A stretch of 64,000 nucleotides of DNA from Bacteroidaceae bacterium (GCA_024398475.1 JAKSJB010000003.1:62001-126000), one strand, 5' to 3'; positions 1-10,029 are shown, numbered from the stretch's first letter. Notes: generated by a model from the letters alone, not told the origin. A program made the numbers and translations.

Positions 1-1176
1 GAATTCTGCCACATCGGCATCTGCCACGGTAAGCATCTTTACGTTATCCACATCTGCCTTGAGCAACATGCGGTATATGTGACTTGCAGCCACTTTCTTC
101 TTATTGATTATGGTACCCACATCAAGGGCCTCTGCCATATCAAGGTAAGCCAGGTTTTCTACCTGTGCAATTGTCTTTCTCACACCATTCCTACGTGCTG
201 CCACACATGACAAGATATTCTCCTCATCATTGGGAGTCAGTGCAATAAATGCCTCAAGGTTGTTATATCCTTCATCTTTCAGCAGTTCCACGTCATAACC
301 CTCACCGTTAATGACCAAGGTTCTTTCCCTTGTCAGTTTTCCCAACTGTTCACAACGTTCCAGGTCGGGTTCAATAATCTTCACTGATACATTGTCATTG
401 ATGGCCCAGTCGGCACGTACCGACAGTTTACTTCCACCCAGTATCATTATATGCTTGATAGCAGGGTAATTATCCTTGCCTGAGAGATGACGTATCACGT
501 TGATTTCACTCTTCAGAGTCATGAAGAACACCAAATCATTCGGAAGTATCTTTTCCTCACCATAAGGAATGATTGTATCACCGTTACGCTTGATGGCTAC
601 CACATGGAAATGATGACCTTCCTGACCTATTTCCCTGAGTGTACGTCCTATCAGGAGGTTTGGTTCCTGAGACCCGTCCCTGTTTGCTACAGGGGATTTC
701 CTATGCATCTTCACGCTCACGAGAACAAGTCCACCATCGAAATCCCACCACTGACGTACCCAACTGTACGAAGCAGAACCTGCAATTTCCTGTGCTGCAA
801 GTTTTTCTGGATAGATCAGCGAACTGATTCCGGCATCCTTAAAGAGTTTGCTGTTCTCTTCGTCCAGATATTCGTAATTATCAATTCGAGCCACCGTCTG
901 CTTTGCGCCCAACTGGTGTGCAAGCATGCAGCAGGCAAGATTTTCACTCTCCTGAGGAGTCACAGCAATAAACAAGTCGGTATCTTCGATTCCAGCCTGC
1001 TTCAGGGCATGTATTGATGTTGTGGGTTGTACCAACATCATGATGTCAAGTTCGTTGTTTAACTTGGCAAGCCGTTCCTCACTTGGATCAATGAGGACAA
1101 TATCGAGATTTTCCTTAGAAAGCATGCGGGCAAGGTGAGTACCCACGGCTCCTGCTCCTGCTATTACTATTTTCAT
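1..1176 (-). CDS. trkA: Trk potassium uptake regulatory subunit TrkA (partial, C-terminus outside window)
   Basis: This is the cytoplasmic NAD-binding subunit that gates the TrkH/KtrB-type potassium channel. The visible 392 codons begin [19 protein letters not shown], a Rossmann dinucleotide-binding motif (GAGAVG, residues 7-12). A second Rossmann unit begins near residue 227 (HIMILGGSKL), so the usual tandem RCK-N/RCK-C layout is present and only the last part is missing. The ATG (1174-1176) shares one base with the dxs stop codon, so the two are translationally coupled and transcribed from the dxs promoter. trkH is expected next, to the left of the window; that is inference from common Bacteroidales gene order. 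Confidence 0.93.
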   Translation of the reverse strand, partial: MKIVIAGAGAVGTHLARMLSKENLDIVLIDPSEERLAKLNNELDIMMLVQPTTSIHALKQAGIEDTDLFIAVTPQESENLACCMLAHQLGAKQTVARIDNYEYLDEENSKLFKDAGISSLIYPEKLAAQEIAGSASYSWVRQWWDFDGGLVLVSVKMHRKSPVANRDGSQEPNLLIGRTLREIGQEGHHFHVVAIKRNGDTIIPYGEEKILPNDLVFFMTLKSEINVIRHLSGKDNYPAIKHIMILGGSKLSVRADWAINDNVSVKIIEPDLERCEQLGKLTRERTLVINGEGYDVELLKDEGYNNLEAFIALTPNDEENILSCVAARRNGVRKTIAQVENLAYLDMAEALDVGTIINKKKVAASHIYRMLLKADVDNVKMLTVADADVAEF

Positions 1177-3104
1177 TACGATATGATATTTGTAGTTTCA
1201 AGAATCTTCTTACAGATACTTTCAGCATCCATGTGAGTAATCTGCCGCAACTGAGCAACTGTACCATGCTGAACGAACTCATCTGGAATGCCAATCCTAT
1301 GCACAGCCGTCATATACCCCTTATCATTGAGATATTCCAATACGGCACTTCCCATACCACCGTCCTTCACTCCGTCTTCAACCGTGATAACATGTCTGAA
1401 GTTGGCTCCGACATAATCAAGTATTTCAGTATCTATCGGTTTAAGGAACCTCATGTCATAATGGCATACGCTCAGAGTCTTTCCCTCATTCATCGCCTTC
1501 ATCTCAGCCATCATTATACCCTGTGAAGCCTCTACACCTATCGGACCAAGTGACAATAGTGCAATATCCTTACCGTCACGCAACTTTCGTCCCTTACCGA
1601 TTTCAATTTCCTTCATCTCACACTTCCAGTCCACCAGACTGCCTCTGCCACGTGGATAACGGATTACAAACGTACCCTTGTCCGGCAACTGTGCAGTAAA
1701 CATAAGATGACGTAGTTCATGTTCATCGTAAGGTGAAGCAATTGTAAGGTTCGGAATAGGACGGAGGAATGCAAGGTCAAAGGCTCCATGATGAGTAGGA
1801 CCGTCCTCACCCACCAATCCTGCACGGTCAAGACATAGAACCATGTTCAGCCGCATTATTGCTGCATCATGTATGATGTTGTCATAGGCTCTCTGCATGA
1901 ATGAAGAATAGATATTGCAGAACGGAAGAAGACCGTCTTTAGCCATTCCACCGGAAAAAGTAACTGCATGTCCCTCAGCAATGCCCACGTCAAACGTACG
2001 CTTTGGCAATGCCTTCATCATGATATTCATGGAACATCCTGTAGGCATGGCTGGAGTTACACCCACAATACGAGGGTTCTTCATAGCCAGTTCGAGAAGA
2101 GTATTTCCGAATACGTCCTGAAATTTAGGGGAACAAGGCTTGCCGTCCGAAGTCTTCAGGCGTTCACCTGATTCAAAGTCAAACTTACCCGGAGCATGCC
2201 AGATAGTGGCATTCTGCTCGGCAGGTTCATACCCCTTACCCTTCACCGTGTGAATATGCAGCAGTTTAGGACCTTTCATTTCCTTGATAGCACGTAGCAC
2301 ACGTACCAACGACATTACATTATGACCGTCAGTAGGACCGAAATATCGGATATCCAATCCCTCAAATATATTCTTCTGATTTGTCAATACCGACTTAAGA
2401 CTGTTGGTAAAGCGTATGATTCCTTTCTTTCTGTTGTCATCGAGTACACCCCACTCATACAGTTTGAGCGAAGCTTTGTAGCGCATACGGTTGTATGTAC
2501 TGTTTGTCTGCAGTTCAATCAAAGCCTGACGCATTCCGCCGACACTCTTGTCAATCGACATGTTGTTATCGTTCAGGATGATAAGCATGTCGTTAGGAGT
2601 GGAAGAAGCATTGTTCAGTCCTTCAAATGCCAGTCCTCCGCTCATCGCGCCATCACCGATTACTGCCACCACCTTGCGGTTCGTACCCTGCTCGTAGGCT
2701 GCAACAGCCATACCCAAAGCCGCAGATATGGAATTGGAGGCATGACCGCAGCAGAAAGTATCGTACGGACTTTCTGCAGGAAATGGGAACGGTTTGATTC
2801 CGCCTAACTTGCGGTTTGTACAGAAACTCTCGCGTCTGCCGGTAAGAATCTTGTGACCGTATGCCTGATGTCCTACGTCCCATACAATCCTATCCTCAGG
2901 AGTATCGAATACATAATGCAGGGCAACTGTAAGTTCCACAACTCCCAGACTTGATGCCAGATGTCCCGGATTTATTGACAGTTCCTCAATAATATCCCGT
3001 CTCAGTTCACGGCAGAGTTTAGGTAACTGCGATATCTTCAGTTTACGAATATCAGCAGGAGATTCTATATGTGTAAGCAGTTCAAATTCGTTCTTGTCAA
3101 TCAT
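1176..3104 (-). CDS. dxs: 1-deoxy-D-xylulose-5-phosphate synthase
   Basis: It condenses pyruvate and glyceraldehyde 3-phosphate into DXP, the first step of the MEP isoprenoid pathway, using thiamine diphosphate. At 642 residues it is normal length. Visible motifs include [10 protein letters not shown] (77-86), the TPP/Mg motif GDGAMSGG (150-157) with NDNNMS downstream, and the C-terminal transketolase domain with [16 protein letters not shown] chose the ATG at 3104 because [10 protein letters not shown] is the family-like start and because a perfect promoter lies at 3125-3155. The longer open frame to 3260 would run through that promoter. It is followed by trkA with a one-base overlap. Confidence 0.96.
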   Translation of the reverse strand: MIDKNEFELLTHIESPADIRKLKISQLPKLCRELRRDIIEELSINPGHLASSLGVVELTVALHYVFDTPEDRIVWDVGHQAYGHKILTGRRESFCTNRKLGGIKPFPFPAESPYDTFCCGHASNSISAALGMAVAAYEQGTNRKVVAVIGDGAMSGGLAFEGLNNASSTPNDMLIILNDNNMSIDKSVGGMRQALIELQTNSTYNRMRYKASLKLYEWGVLDDNRKKGIIRFTNSLKSVLTNQKNIFEGLDIRYFGPTDGHNVMSLVRVLRAIKEMKGPKLLHIHTVKGKGYEPAEQNATIWHAPGKFDFESGERLKTSDGKPCSPKFQDVFGNTLLELAMKNPRIVGVTPAMPTGCSMNIMMKALPKRTFDVGIAEGHAVTFSGGMAKDGLLPFCNIYSSFMQRAYDNIIHDAAIMRLNMVLCLDRAGLVGEDGPTHHGAFDLAFLRPIPNLTIASPYDEHELRHLMFTAQLPDKGTFVIRYPRGRGSLVDWKCEMKEIEIGKGRKLRDGKDIALLSLGPIGVEASQGIMMAEMKAMNEGKTLSVCHYDMRFLKPIDTEILDYVGANFRHVITVEDGVKDGGMGSAVLEYLNDKGYMTAVHRIGIPDEFVQHGTVAQLRQITHMDAESICKKILETTNIIS

Positions 3105-3124
3105 GCGTACTATGCTTAATCGTG

Positions 3125-3155
3125 CAAAAATACGAGAAATAAATGAATTGACAAA
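3125..3155 (-). promoter_or_regulatory. dxs-trkA promoter (Bacteroidetes type)
   Basis: On the minus strand TTTG (3152-3155) is followed after exactly 19 bases by TATTTTTG (3125-3132). This matches the TTTG/TAnnTTTG consensus of the Bacteroidetes primary sigma factor. Transcription would start near 3117 and leave a leader of only about 13 bases before the dxs ATG. Confidence 0.85.
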
Positions 3156-3236
3156 GGAAACTATGAAATTATTGACCGCACAGCCCACAAAACGCATTTT
3201 TTCATAATAATGAAATCGGTATTGGGAATTATTTCT

Positions 3237-3244
3237 TACCTTTG
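3237..3244 (+). promoter_or_regulatory. -7 element for the GH3 gene
   Basis: TACCTTTG fits TAnnTTTG. No TTG at the usual 19-21 base distance was found (the nearest is 12 bases upstream), so only the -7 box is claimed. It implies an untranslated leader of roughly 110 bases before the ATG at 3363. Confidence 0.55.
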
Positions 3245-3362
3245 TCAAAATGTTGTACAATTAAATGTACGGCTTCGCCTACTCAAGCCCAAGACTTTGC
3301 AAAGCCAAGGGCTAACAAGCAACAACTCACATCATTAAATAAACAATACAAGTTTCGATAAA

Positions 3363-5558
3363 ATGAAAAAGTTATTTCTTACGATGCTGTGCCTTGCCGG
3401 TACATCATTATGTTTTGCTCAGGCAAAAATCTATCAGAATCCAAATGCGCCTGTAGAAGAACGCGTAAAGGACGCACTCAGTCGCATGACAGTTCATGAA
3501 AAAGTACTTCTGCTGCACGGACAGTCAAAGTTCACATCTGCAGGAGTACCCCGTCTCGGAATCAAGGAACTCCACCACAGCGACGGTCCTCACGGATGCC
3601 GTGCCGAAGTGGAATGGAATTCATGGAACACAGCCAACTGGAACAATGACTCATGTGTGGCATTCCCTTCCCTTACATGTCTGGCTGCAACATGGAACCG
3701 CGACATGTCTGCAATCTACGGAAAGGCAGTAGCCGAGGAATTTGCATTCCGCGACAAGAACATCATGTTAGGTCCCGGCGTGAACATCAACCGTATGCCT
3801 CTCAACGGGCGCAACTTTGAATACATGGGTGAAGACCCTCTCCTCGCCGGTGAAATGGTTGTGCCATACATTCAGAATGCACAGAAACAAGGTATAGCAT
3901 GCTGTCTGAAACATTTCTTCGTAAACAATCAGGAATGGCACCGTGAACGCGTGAACGTAAATGCATCGGAACGTGCCATCCGTGAAATTTATCTGCCAGC
4001 CTTCCGAAAAGGAGTCGTGGAAGGCGGAGCATGGTCAGTCATGGGTTCATACAACAAATGGCTTAATATCCACTGCTGCGAAAACGATTCGCTGCTCAAC
4101 GGAATTCTCAAAGGCGAATGGGGATTCGACGGAGCCGTAGTAAGCGACTGGGGAGGTGTTCATTCCACTATGGGTGCAGCACTCGGAGGTATGGACATTG
4201 AGATGGGAACAGGTGCCGGCGACGGTGTTAGCAGCCGAGGAATAAAGACCTACACATACAACACGAACTTCCTTGGCGACAACTTCGAGAAACTCATCAA
4301 CGAAGGAAAGATACCGATGAGCGTACTCGATGACAAGGCATCACGCGTTCTCCGCACTATCTTCCGTACTGCCATGAATCCAAACAAGGTAATAGGTGAA
4401 CTCTGTTCAGAAGAACACTACGATGTATGCCTACAGATTGCAGAAGAAGGAATCGTACTCATGAAGAACGACAGGAACCTTCTGCCAATCGATGTATCAA
4501 GATACAGCCACATCCTCGTAGTCGGAGAAAACGCAACCCGTTCACTTACCGAAGGCGGAGGTTCTTCAGAACTCAAGACAAAACTCGACATTTCACCCCT
4601 CGATGGCTTACGTGCAGCCTTCGGTGACAGAATCGACTACGCACAGGGATATTATTCAGGACGTGCCATGTACGCCATGCAGGAACGGACAGACAGCACA
4701 CGTCAGGCACAACTCAAGGCCGAAGCATTGGAAAAGGCAAAGTCAGCCGACCTCATCATCTTCATCGGCGGTATGAACAAGAACGGAGGTCAGGACTGCG
4801 AGGCTACTGACCGTAATGAATATCAACTTTCATTCGGTCAGCCTGAACTGATTGCGGCATTGGCAAAGATTCAGAAGAATATCGTAGTCGTAACATTCGG
4901 AGGCAATCCATTCGACACGTCATGCATGAAGTCTGTACCGGCATTCCTCCATTGCTGGTACCTCGGCAGTATATCGGGCACCGCCATTGCCAACATCGTA
5001 AGCGGAAAGGTCAACCCAAGCGGGAAACTACCAATCACATTTGCCGCAAACAAGAACGACTACCCTTGTTTCCATTATGGCGAACGCGGTTTCCCTGGCG
5101 TGAACGATCAACTGTACTATGACGAAGGCATCTTCGTAGGCTACCGTTATTTCAATACCAACAACGTGAAACCTGCATTTGCATTCGGTCACGGACTGAG
5201 TTACACCACCTTTGCCTATGGTAAGCCAACAGTATCAGCCAGCACATCTGGAAAGAAGACAGTCACAGTCAGCATACCGGTAAGGAATACCGGAAAGGTG
5301 ACAGGTAAGGAAGTCGTACAACTCTATATAGGGAAGAACGGCAGCAAGGTTGAACGTCCGGAGAAGGAACTGAAAGATTTCGCAAAGGTAAGCCTCAATC
5401 CGGGAGAAGAAAAAACCGTTTCATTCACCATTGACGACGAAGACCTCCAGTACTGGGACGAAACCACTCATTCATGGCAGGTTGAATCAGGGAAATACAC
5501 AGTTTACATCAACAGCAGCGAAGTTGTAAACAAAGGTAAAGTGGTGTTTGTGAGGTAA
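3363..5558 (+). CDS. Secreted GH3 beta-glucosidase-like glycoside hydrolase
   Basis: A retaining exo-glycosidase of family GH3 that releases terminal beta-linked sugars, probably glucose, from oligosaccharides in the periplasm. Of 731 residues the first ~20 form a signal peptide (MKKLFLTMLCLAGTSLCFAQ). The N-terminal TIM-barrel carries KHFFVNNQE (183-191) and the nucleophile Asp262 in AVVSDWGG. The alpha/beta sandwich domain follows (about 380-600), and a fibronectin-III-like domain ends the protein (about 640-725). This is the BglX-like three-domain layout. It stands alone with its own -7 element; no SusCD pair is adjacent. The exact substrate (beta-glucoside, beta-xyloside) cannot be read from sequence. 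Confidence 0.9.
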   Translation: MKKLFLTMLCLAGTSLCFAQAKIYQNPNAPVEERVKDALSRMTVHEKVLLLHGQSKFTSAGVPRLGIKELHHSDGPHGCRAEVEWNSWNTANWNNDSCVAFPSLTCLAATWNRDMSAIYGKAVAEEFAFRDKNIMLGPGVNINRMPLNGRNFEYMGEDPLLAGEMVVPYIQNAQKQGIACCLKHFFVNNQEWHRERVNVNASERAIREIYLPAFRKGVVEGGAWSVMGSYNKWLNIHCCENDSLLNGILKGEWGFDGAVVSDWGGVHSTMGAALGGMDIEMGTGAGDGVSSRGIKTYTYNTNFLGDNFEKLINEGKIPMSVLDDKASRVLRTIFRTAMNPNKVIGELCSEEHYDVCLQIAEEGIVLMKNDRNLLPIDVSRYSHILVVGENATRSLTEGGGSSELKTKLDISPLDGLRAAFGDRIDYAQGYYSGRAMYAMQERTDSTRQAQLKAEALEKAKSADLIIFIGGMNKNGGQDCEATDRNEYQLSFGQPELIAALAKIQKNIVVVTFGGNPFDTSCMKSVPAFLHCWYLGSISGTAIANIVSGKVNPSGKLPITFAANKNDYPCFHYGERGFPGVNDQLYYDEGIFVGYRYFNTNNVKPAFAFGHGLSYTTFAYGKPTVSASTSGKKTVTVSIPVRNTGKVTGKEVVQLYIGKNGSKVERPEKELKDFAKVSLNPGEEKTVSFTIDDEDLQYWDETTHSWQVESGKYTVYINSSEVVNKGKVVFVR

Positions 5559-5583
5559 GAACTGAAGAAAAAAACAAAAAAAA

Positions 5584-5614
5584 TTTGTCAGTTCAGAAAA
5601 AGTGCGTACATTTG
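5584..5614 (+). promoter_or_regulatory. Promoter of the trp leader / trpB
   Basis: TTTG (5584-5587), 19 bases, then TACATTTG (5607-5614): a full match to the Bacteroidetes consensus. Transcription would start near 5621, about 20 bases before the leader-peptide ATG. The TTTG lies inside a GAACTGA...TCAGTTC inverted repeat (5559-5595) that may end GH3 transcription. Confidence 0.85.
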
Positions 5615-5640
5615 CACACGAAAACCAAAACAAGACAAAA

Positions 5641-5691
5641 ATGAAAAGAACTTCTCTAAACGCATGGTGGTGGCAAAACTCAAGATCCTAA
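5641..5691 (+). CDS. Tryptophan leader peptide (attenuator)
   Basis: A 16-residue open frame, MKRTSLNAWWWQNSRS, carrying three consecutive Trp codons (5665-5673). It sits between a strong promoter and a strong intrinsic terminator, directly ahead of a tryptophan synthase beta gene. This is the classical layout of transcription attenuation: scarce charged tRNA-Trp stalls the ribosome on the Trp codons and the downstream terminator is avoided. I could not find by eye an obvious antiterminator stem pairing with the terminator's 5' arm. The Trp run and position are nevertheless hard to explain otherwise. Confidence 0.88.
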   Translation: MKRTSLNAWWWQNSRS

Positions 5692-5740
5692 AAGTCGTGA
5701 GTCGCTAAGGCATGTACAGAGAATTCTGAAAACAATACTA

Positions 5741-5771
5741 AAGCCTGTCGTACTTACGACAGGCTTTTTTT
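5741..5771 (+). terminator. Attenuator terminator upstream of trpB
   Basis: The inverted repeat AAGCCTGTCGTA / TACGACAGGCTT (5741-5752 and 5755-5766) is followed by an unbroken T run to 5771. It lies 50 bases after the leader-peptide stop and about 130 bases before trpB, so it would stop transcription before the structural gene. Confidence 0.88.
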
Positions 5772-5898
5772 CAAACCTACCACCTGTCAGTTAAGGTATC
5801 TTTCTGAAAACCAAAGACAGAATAATCCCGAAAAAGAGCCTTCAAGGCTCCAACCCGGGACGAGTCAGGAAGGCGGAAACAATTAAAACAATAATAAT

Positions 5899-7269
5899 AT
5901 GAGTACAAAGCAAAAACGATTCTTCCTCAGCGAAGACGAACTGCCACGCCAGTGGTACAACATTCAGGCGGATATGGTGAACAAGCCAATGCCTCCGCTT
6001 CATCCTCAGACAAAGAAACCACTTACTCCCGAAGACCTCTACCCTATCTTCTGTGAGGAATGTTCCCGTCAGGAACTGAATATGACTGATGCATGGATTG
6101 ACATTCCTGAGGAAGTACGCGAGATGTACAAGTACTACCGCAGTACACCACTCGTACGCGCCTACGGACTCGAGAAAGCACTCGGAACTCCTGCACATAT
6201 CTATTTCAAGAACGAAAGTGTCAGCCCTATCGGCAGCCACAAACTCAATTCAGCACTTGCACAGGCATACTATGCAAAGAAAGAAGGAGTGACAAACGTA
6301 ACTACAGAAACAGGTGCCGGACAGTGGGGTGCAGCACTTTCATACGCAGCCAAGGTATTCGGACTTGAGGCAGCAGTCTATCAGGTAAAGATAAGTTACG
6401 AACAGAAACCATACCGCCGCAGCATCATGCAGACATTCGGAGCACAGGTAACACCATCTCCTTCAATGTCAACACGCGCAGGAAAAGACATCCTTACAAA
6501 AACTCCAAACTGTCAGGGATCACTCGGTACTGCAATCAGCGAAGCAGTAGAACTGGCACGCACCACACCTAACTGCAAGTACGTACTCGGTTCAGTACTG
6601 AGCCACGTAACACTCCACCAGACAATCATCGGTCTTGAAGCCGAAAAGCAGATGGAAATGGCAGGTGAATACCCAGATATCGTCATCGGATGTTTCGGTG
6701 GCGGCAGCAATTTCGGAGGAATATGCTTCCCATTCATGCGCCACACCATCAAGGAAGGCAGGAAGACACGCTACATAGCAGCCGAACCAGCATCATGTCC
6801 TAAACTCACAAAGGGCGTGTTCCAGTACGATTTCGGTGATGAAGCCGGTTACACACCACTTCTCCCAATGTACACGCTCGGTCACAACTTCATGCCGGCA
6901 AACATCCACGCAGGAGGACTCCGCTACCACGGAGCAGGCGTCATCGTCAGCCAGCTCCTCAAGGACGGACTTATGGAAGCCGTAGATATCAAGCAACTTG
7001 AAACATTCGAGGCAGGTCTTCTCTTTGCCAAGTCAGAAGGAATCATTCCTGCACCGGAATCATGCCATGCCATTGCAGCAGCAGTACGCGAGGCAAAGGC
7101 TTGTATCGAGACAGGCGAGGAAAAGGTTATCCTGTTCAACCTCTCAGGCCACGGACTTATCGACATGAGTGCTTACGACCAGTATCTCAGCGGCAACCTT
7201 CAGAACTATGAAGTACCCGATGAACTCATAGAGAATAATGTAAGTCAACTCGAACAGATTATCAAGTAA
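5899..7269 (+). CDS. trpB: Tryptophan synthase beta chain, TrpB2 type
   Basis: A PLP enzyme that joins indole and serine to make tryptophan. At 456 residues it is longer than the ordinary TrpB1 (about 400) and has the N-terminal extension typical of TrpB2. The PLP lysine is K115 in IGSHKLNSA, and the phosphate-binding loop is GCFGGGSNFGG (264-274). No trpA or other trp genes are near; a lone TrpB2 is often proposed to salvage free indole, which is inference here. Expression is predicted to depend on the Trp leader and attenuator just upstream, through a leader RNA of about 280 bases. Confidence 0.93.
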   Translation: MSTKQKRFFLSEDELPRQWYNIQADMVNKPMPPLHPQTKKPLTPEDLYPIFCEECSRQELNMTDAWIDIPEEVREMYKYYRSTPLVRAYGLEKALGTPAHIYFKNESVSPIGSHKLNSALAQAYYAKKEGVTNVTTETGAGQWGAALSYAAKVFGLEAAVYQVKISYEQKPYRRSIMQTFGAQVTPSPSMSTRAGKDILTKTPNCQGSLGTAISEAVELARTTPNCKYVLGSVLSHVTLHQTIIGLEAEKQMEMAGEYPDIVIGCFGGGSNFGGICFPFMRHTIKEGRKTRYIAAEPASCPKLTKGVFQYDFGDEAGYTPLLPMYTLGHNFMPANIHAGGLRYHGAGVIVSQLLKDGLMEAVDIKQLETFEAGLLFAKSEGIIPAPESCHAIAAAVREAKACIETGEEKVILFNLSGHGLIDMSAYDQYLSGNLQNYEVPDELIENNVSQLEQIIK

Positions 7270-7293
7270 TCTCCATTGCTTGTTGACTCCAAA

Positions 7294-7330
7294 AAAGAGG
7301 TGAATGCTTTCAATCAGCATTCACCTCTTT
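7294..7330. terminator. Bidirectional terminator between trpB and rnc
   Basis: A perfect 15-base inverted repeat, AAAGAGGTGAATGCT / AGCATTCACCTCTTT, with a 7-base loop. It serves the convergent trpB (plus) and rnc (minus). The last codons and the stop of rnc lie inside the hairpin. Confidence 0.8.
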
Positions 7331-8116
7331 CTCTTTATCATCCTGTATGGCGGCATTGTGAGCCTCATATAGTTTGTTTACGAATCCCACGTCCGTCTTC
7401 ACCTTGTTCATTGCAGACTGTGAAGCATTCTGGTGACTCTCCTTTTTCGTATAACCCGAACCTTTTCCGCAGGAAACACCCTCAATGAAAACTTCACTTA
7501 TGAATTTCGGGGTGTTACCCTCCATCATCATATCAGCAGTTTCAAACGTCACTTTCAACTGCCCCTTCTGACACCATTCAATCAGCATACTCTTGAAGTT
7601 CTCTTCCGTATTGGCAATCTTCTCAATATCCAGATAATCGGCAAATATCTTTTCAGTCATGAACTGATAGCAATGCTTATACCCCCTGTCAAGATATATG
7701 GCACCGACAAATGCCTCAAATGCATTTCCGTTCAGGGAACTGTTTCTGGTGATATGCAGGTTCGAACTGTGAAGCACAAGTTTGTCGAGTCCTATCTGTA
7801 CCGCCAACTGATTGAGCGTATCCCTCTTCACCAACTTGCTTCTGAGTGTAGTAAGAAAACCCTCCTGACGGTTTCTGTACTTCTTGTACAGGATATCAGC
7901 AACAACAGCACCGAGGACAGCATCACCCAAAAACTCCAACCTTTCGTTGTTCACGTTAGACTTCTGTCTGCCCTGACATGAACGATGGCGCAGAGCCGTC
8001 TGATAAAGCATCAGCCGGTGGGGATAGAAACCCATGATTCTGTATAAATTAAGATAAGGCTCCTTGTCCTTGAGGAAAGAAAGCCTTATCTTATCTATGT
8101 TGTTGCGTATTCGCAT
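7310..8116 (-). CDS. rnc: Ribonuclease III
   Basis: A double-strand-specific endoribonuclease that processes rRNA precursors and structured mRNAs. 268 residues. The RNase III signature NERLEFLGDAVLG is at 57-69 and a second acidic cluster, GNAFEAFVGAIYLD, at about 129-142. A double-stranded RNA-binding domain fills about 172-240. The ATG directly abuts the fabF stop codon, so fabF-rnc are co-transcribed, a common Bacteroidetes order. The final codons lie in the terminator hairpin shared with trpB. Confidence 0.95.
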   Translation of the reverse strand: MRIRNNIDKIRLSFLKDKEPYLNLYRIMGFYPHRLMLYQTALRHRSCQGRQKSNVNNERLEFLGDAVLGAVVADILYKKYRNRQEGFLTTLRSKLVKRDTLNQLAVQIGLDKLVLHSSNLHITRNSSLNGNAFEAFVGAIYLDRGYKHCYQFMTEKIFADYLDIEKIANTEENFKSMLIEWCQKGQLKVTFETADMMMEGNTPKFISEVFIEGVSCGKGSGYTKKESHQNASQSAMNKVKTDVGFVNKLYEAHNAAIQDDKEKEVNAD

Positions 8117-9379
8117 TTACTTGTATTTCTTGAATACAACACAGGCATTATGTCCGCCGAATCCGAAAGTATTACTGATAGCGGCATTGACAGTACGTTG
8201 CTGTGCCTTGTTGAAAGTGAAATTAAGTTTATAGTCAATTTCCTCGTCTTCGTCACCCTCAGCATGGTTGATTGTAGGAGGAATGATGTCGTTCTTCACG
8301 GCAAGGACAGTAGCCATAGCCTCTACAGCACCGGCAGCACCGAGAAGGTGACCGGTCATTGACTTGGTAGAACTTATGTTGAGTTTATAGGCATCATCGC
8401 CGAATACAGCAAGAATAGCCTTTACCTCAGAAATATCACCCACATGTGTCGATGTACCATGAACATTGATGTAGTCGATGTCGCCAGGTTGCATTTCAGC
8501 ATCCTTCAGGGCACGCTGCATCACAAGTTTTGCTCCGTAACCTTCCGGATGTGAGGCTGTGATGTGATGGGCATCAGCCGACATTCCGGCACCTACTATC
8601 TCTGCATAGATCTTGGCACCACGTGCCTTTGCATGTTCCAGTTCCTCAAGAACAAGGATAGCACTACCTTCTCCGACCACAAAACCATCACGGCTTGCGC
8701 TGAACGGACGGCTTGCACCGGTAGGATCATCGTTACGCGTGGACAGGCCGTGCAAGGCATTGAAGCCACCAATACCTGAAGGCCAGATTGCTGATTCAGT
8801 ACCACCTGTAACCATTGCGTTAGCCATACCCAGACGTATAAGGTTGAAAGAATCAGCAATTGCGTTTGAACTTGAAGCACATGCAGAAGAACAGACATAG
8901 TTAGGTCCGCGGAAACCAAATTCAATGGAAACCAGACCGGCAGGCATGTCTGCAATCATCTTAGGAATGAAGAATGGATTATATTTTGGTCCTTGTTCAG
9001 CACCATTGACGGCATAGTTTCCGGCTTCCTCCTCAAAAGTATGAAGGCCGCCGATTCCGACACCGAGCACCACTCCTATCTCATCCTTGTCCTCAGTCTC
9101 CAGGTCGAGACCGCTGTCAGCAACTGCCTCCCTGGCAGCAACTACAGCAAACTGCGAACAGATATCCATCTTGCGTGCCTCCTTGCGGTCAATATAGTCA
9201 GTCACATTGAAGTTCTTCACTTCGCATGCAAACTGAGTCTTGAAGAGAGAAGCATCAAAATGGGTAATAGGAGCCGCACCGCTGACACCGTTCTTCAGTC
9301 CCTCCCAAGTATCCTTGGCATTGAGACCTAATGGTGAAACTGCACCAATACCAGTAACTACTACTCGTTTAAATTCCAT
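8117..9379 (-). CDS. fabF: 3-oxoacyl-ACP synthase II
   Basis: The condensing enzyme that elongates acyl-ACP with malonyl-ACP in type II fatty acid synthesis. 420 residues. The catalytic triad is visible: Cys167 in CSSACASS, His307 in NVHGTSTH and His344 in MTGHLLGAAG. It lies downstream of acpP, with a 174-base spacer that holds no open frame, and abuts rnc. Confidence 0.96.
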   Translation of the reverse strand: MEFKRVVVTGIGAVSPLGLNAKDTWEGLKNGVSGAAPITHFDASLFKTQFACEVKNFNVTDYIDRKEARKMDICSQFAVVAAREAVADSGLDLETEDKDEIGVVLGVGIGGLHTFEEEAGNYAVNGAEQGPKYNPFFIPKMIADMPAGLVSIEFGFRGPNYVCSSACASSSNAIADSFNLIRLGMANAMVTGGTESAIWPSGIGGFNALHGLSTRNDDPTGASRPFSASRDGFVVGEGSAILVLEELEHAKARGAKIYAEIVGAGMSADAHHITASHPEGYGAKLVMQRALKDAEMQPGDIDYINVHGTSTHVGDISEVKAILAVFGDDAYKLNISSTKSMTGHLLGAAGAVEAMATVLAVKNDIIPPTINHAEGDEDEEIDYKLNFTFNKAQQRTVNAAISNTFGFGGHNACVVFKKYK

Positions 9380-9553
9380 AGTTATAGCCTAATTAAGGAT
9401 ATAGGGGAATGACAGAGCACCCCTATAATATAAAAATGACCACTTACTATTTACCATTCGAGTGGAGAACAGCAACTGTTCGCCAAAGTCAGGGACACAA
9501 AGCGTCCTGCCTTAATGGTAGATGGTAAATGGTCCTAATTTAATTAGATGCAA

Positions 9554-9790
9554 TTATTTTGCGTTGTTTTCAATATAAGCAATAGCATCGCCTACAGTTG
9601 AAATCTTTTCAGCCTGATCATCAGGAATGCTGATACCGAATGCCTTCTCAAATTCCATGATGAGTTCTACTGTGTCGAGAGAGTCAGCACCGAGATCGTT
9701 AGTGAAACTTGCCTCTGGTTTTACCTGTGATTCGTCAACGCCAAGTTTGTCAACGATGATAGCCTTTACTCTTGATTCAATTTCTGACAT
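9554..9790 (-). CDS. acpP: Acyl carrier protein
   Basis: A 78-residue acidic carrier that holds growing acyl chains on a phosphopantetheine arm. The attachment site is Ser37 in GADSLDTVE. It is first in the acpP-fabF-rnc unit and has its own promoter at 9849-9880. Confidence 0.97.
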   Translation of the reverse strand: MSEIESRVKAIIVDKLGVDESQVKPEASFTNDLGADSLDTVELIMEFEKAFGISIPDDQAEKISTVGDAIAYIENNAK

Positions 9791-9848
9791 AATCTTTTAA
9801 TTTAATGTGTTAGTTAAAATTTTATTGTTCAAAATTCATTTTCGCCGA

Positions 9849-9880
9849 CAAAGGTAAGCATTTTACTTGTATTTCACCAA
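9849..9880 (-). promoter_or_regulatory. acpP promoter
   Basis: On the minus strand TTG (9878-9880) is followed after 21 bases by TACCTTTG (9849-9856). The leader before the acpP start is about 50 bases and AT-rich. Confidence 0.75.
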
Positions 9881-9994
9881 TAAATATTTAATAAAAAACA
9901 TTCTTTTTGCACATAACCACCATTTCGTGTGCAAAAAACTTAAAAAAACGAAACAGATATAGCATCATATATGCAAAAAAAAGAACCGCCCCCC

Positions 9995-10029
9995 AAAAAA
10001 GAAGACCGGACCATCACGGCTCAGTCTTC
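9995..10029 (-). terminator. Probable typA terminator
   Basis: On the minus strand GAAGAC...GTCTTC forms the base of a hairpin (10001-10029), with GCC/GGT pairing inside it and a run of six T directly after. It lies about 80 bases past the typA stop. The middle of the stem is imperfect. The rest of the 9791-10110 spacer is AT-rich and contains only this hairpin and the acpP promoter. Confidence 0.6.

Noticed and set aside
487..1017. 176-codon open frame on the plus strand
   Set aside because: It lies antisense to trkA, whose minus-strand translation is unbroken and shows clear Rossmann motifs.
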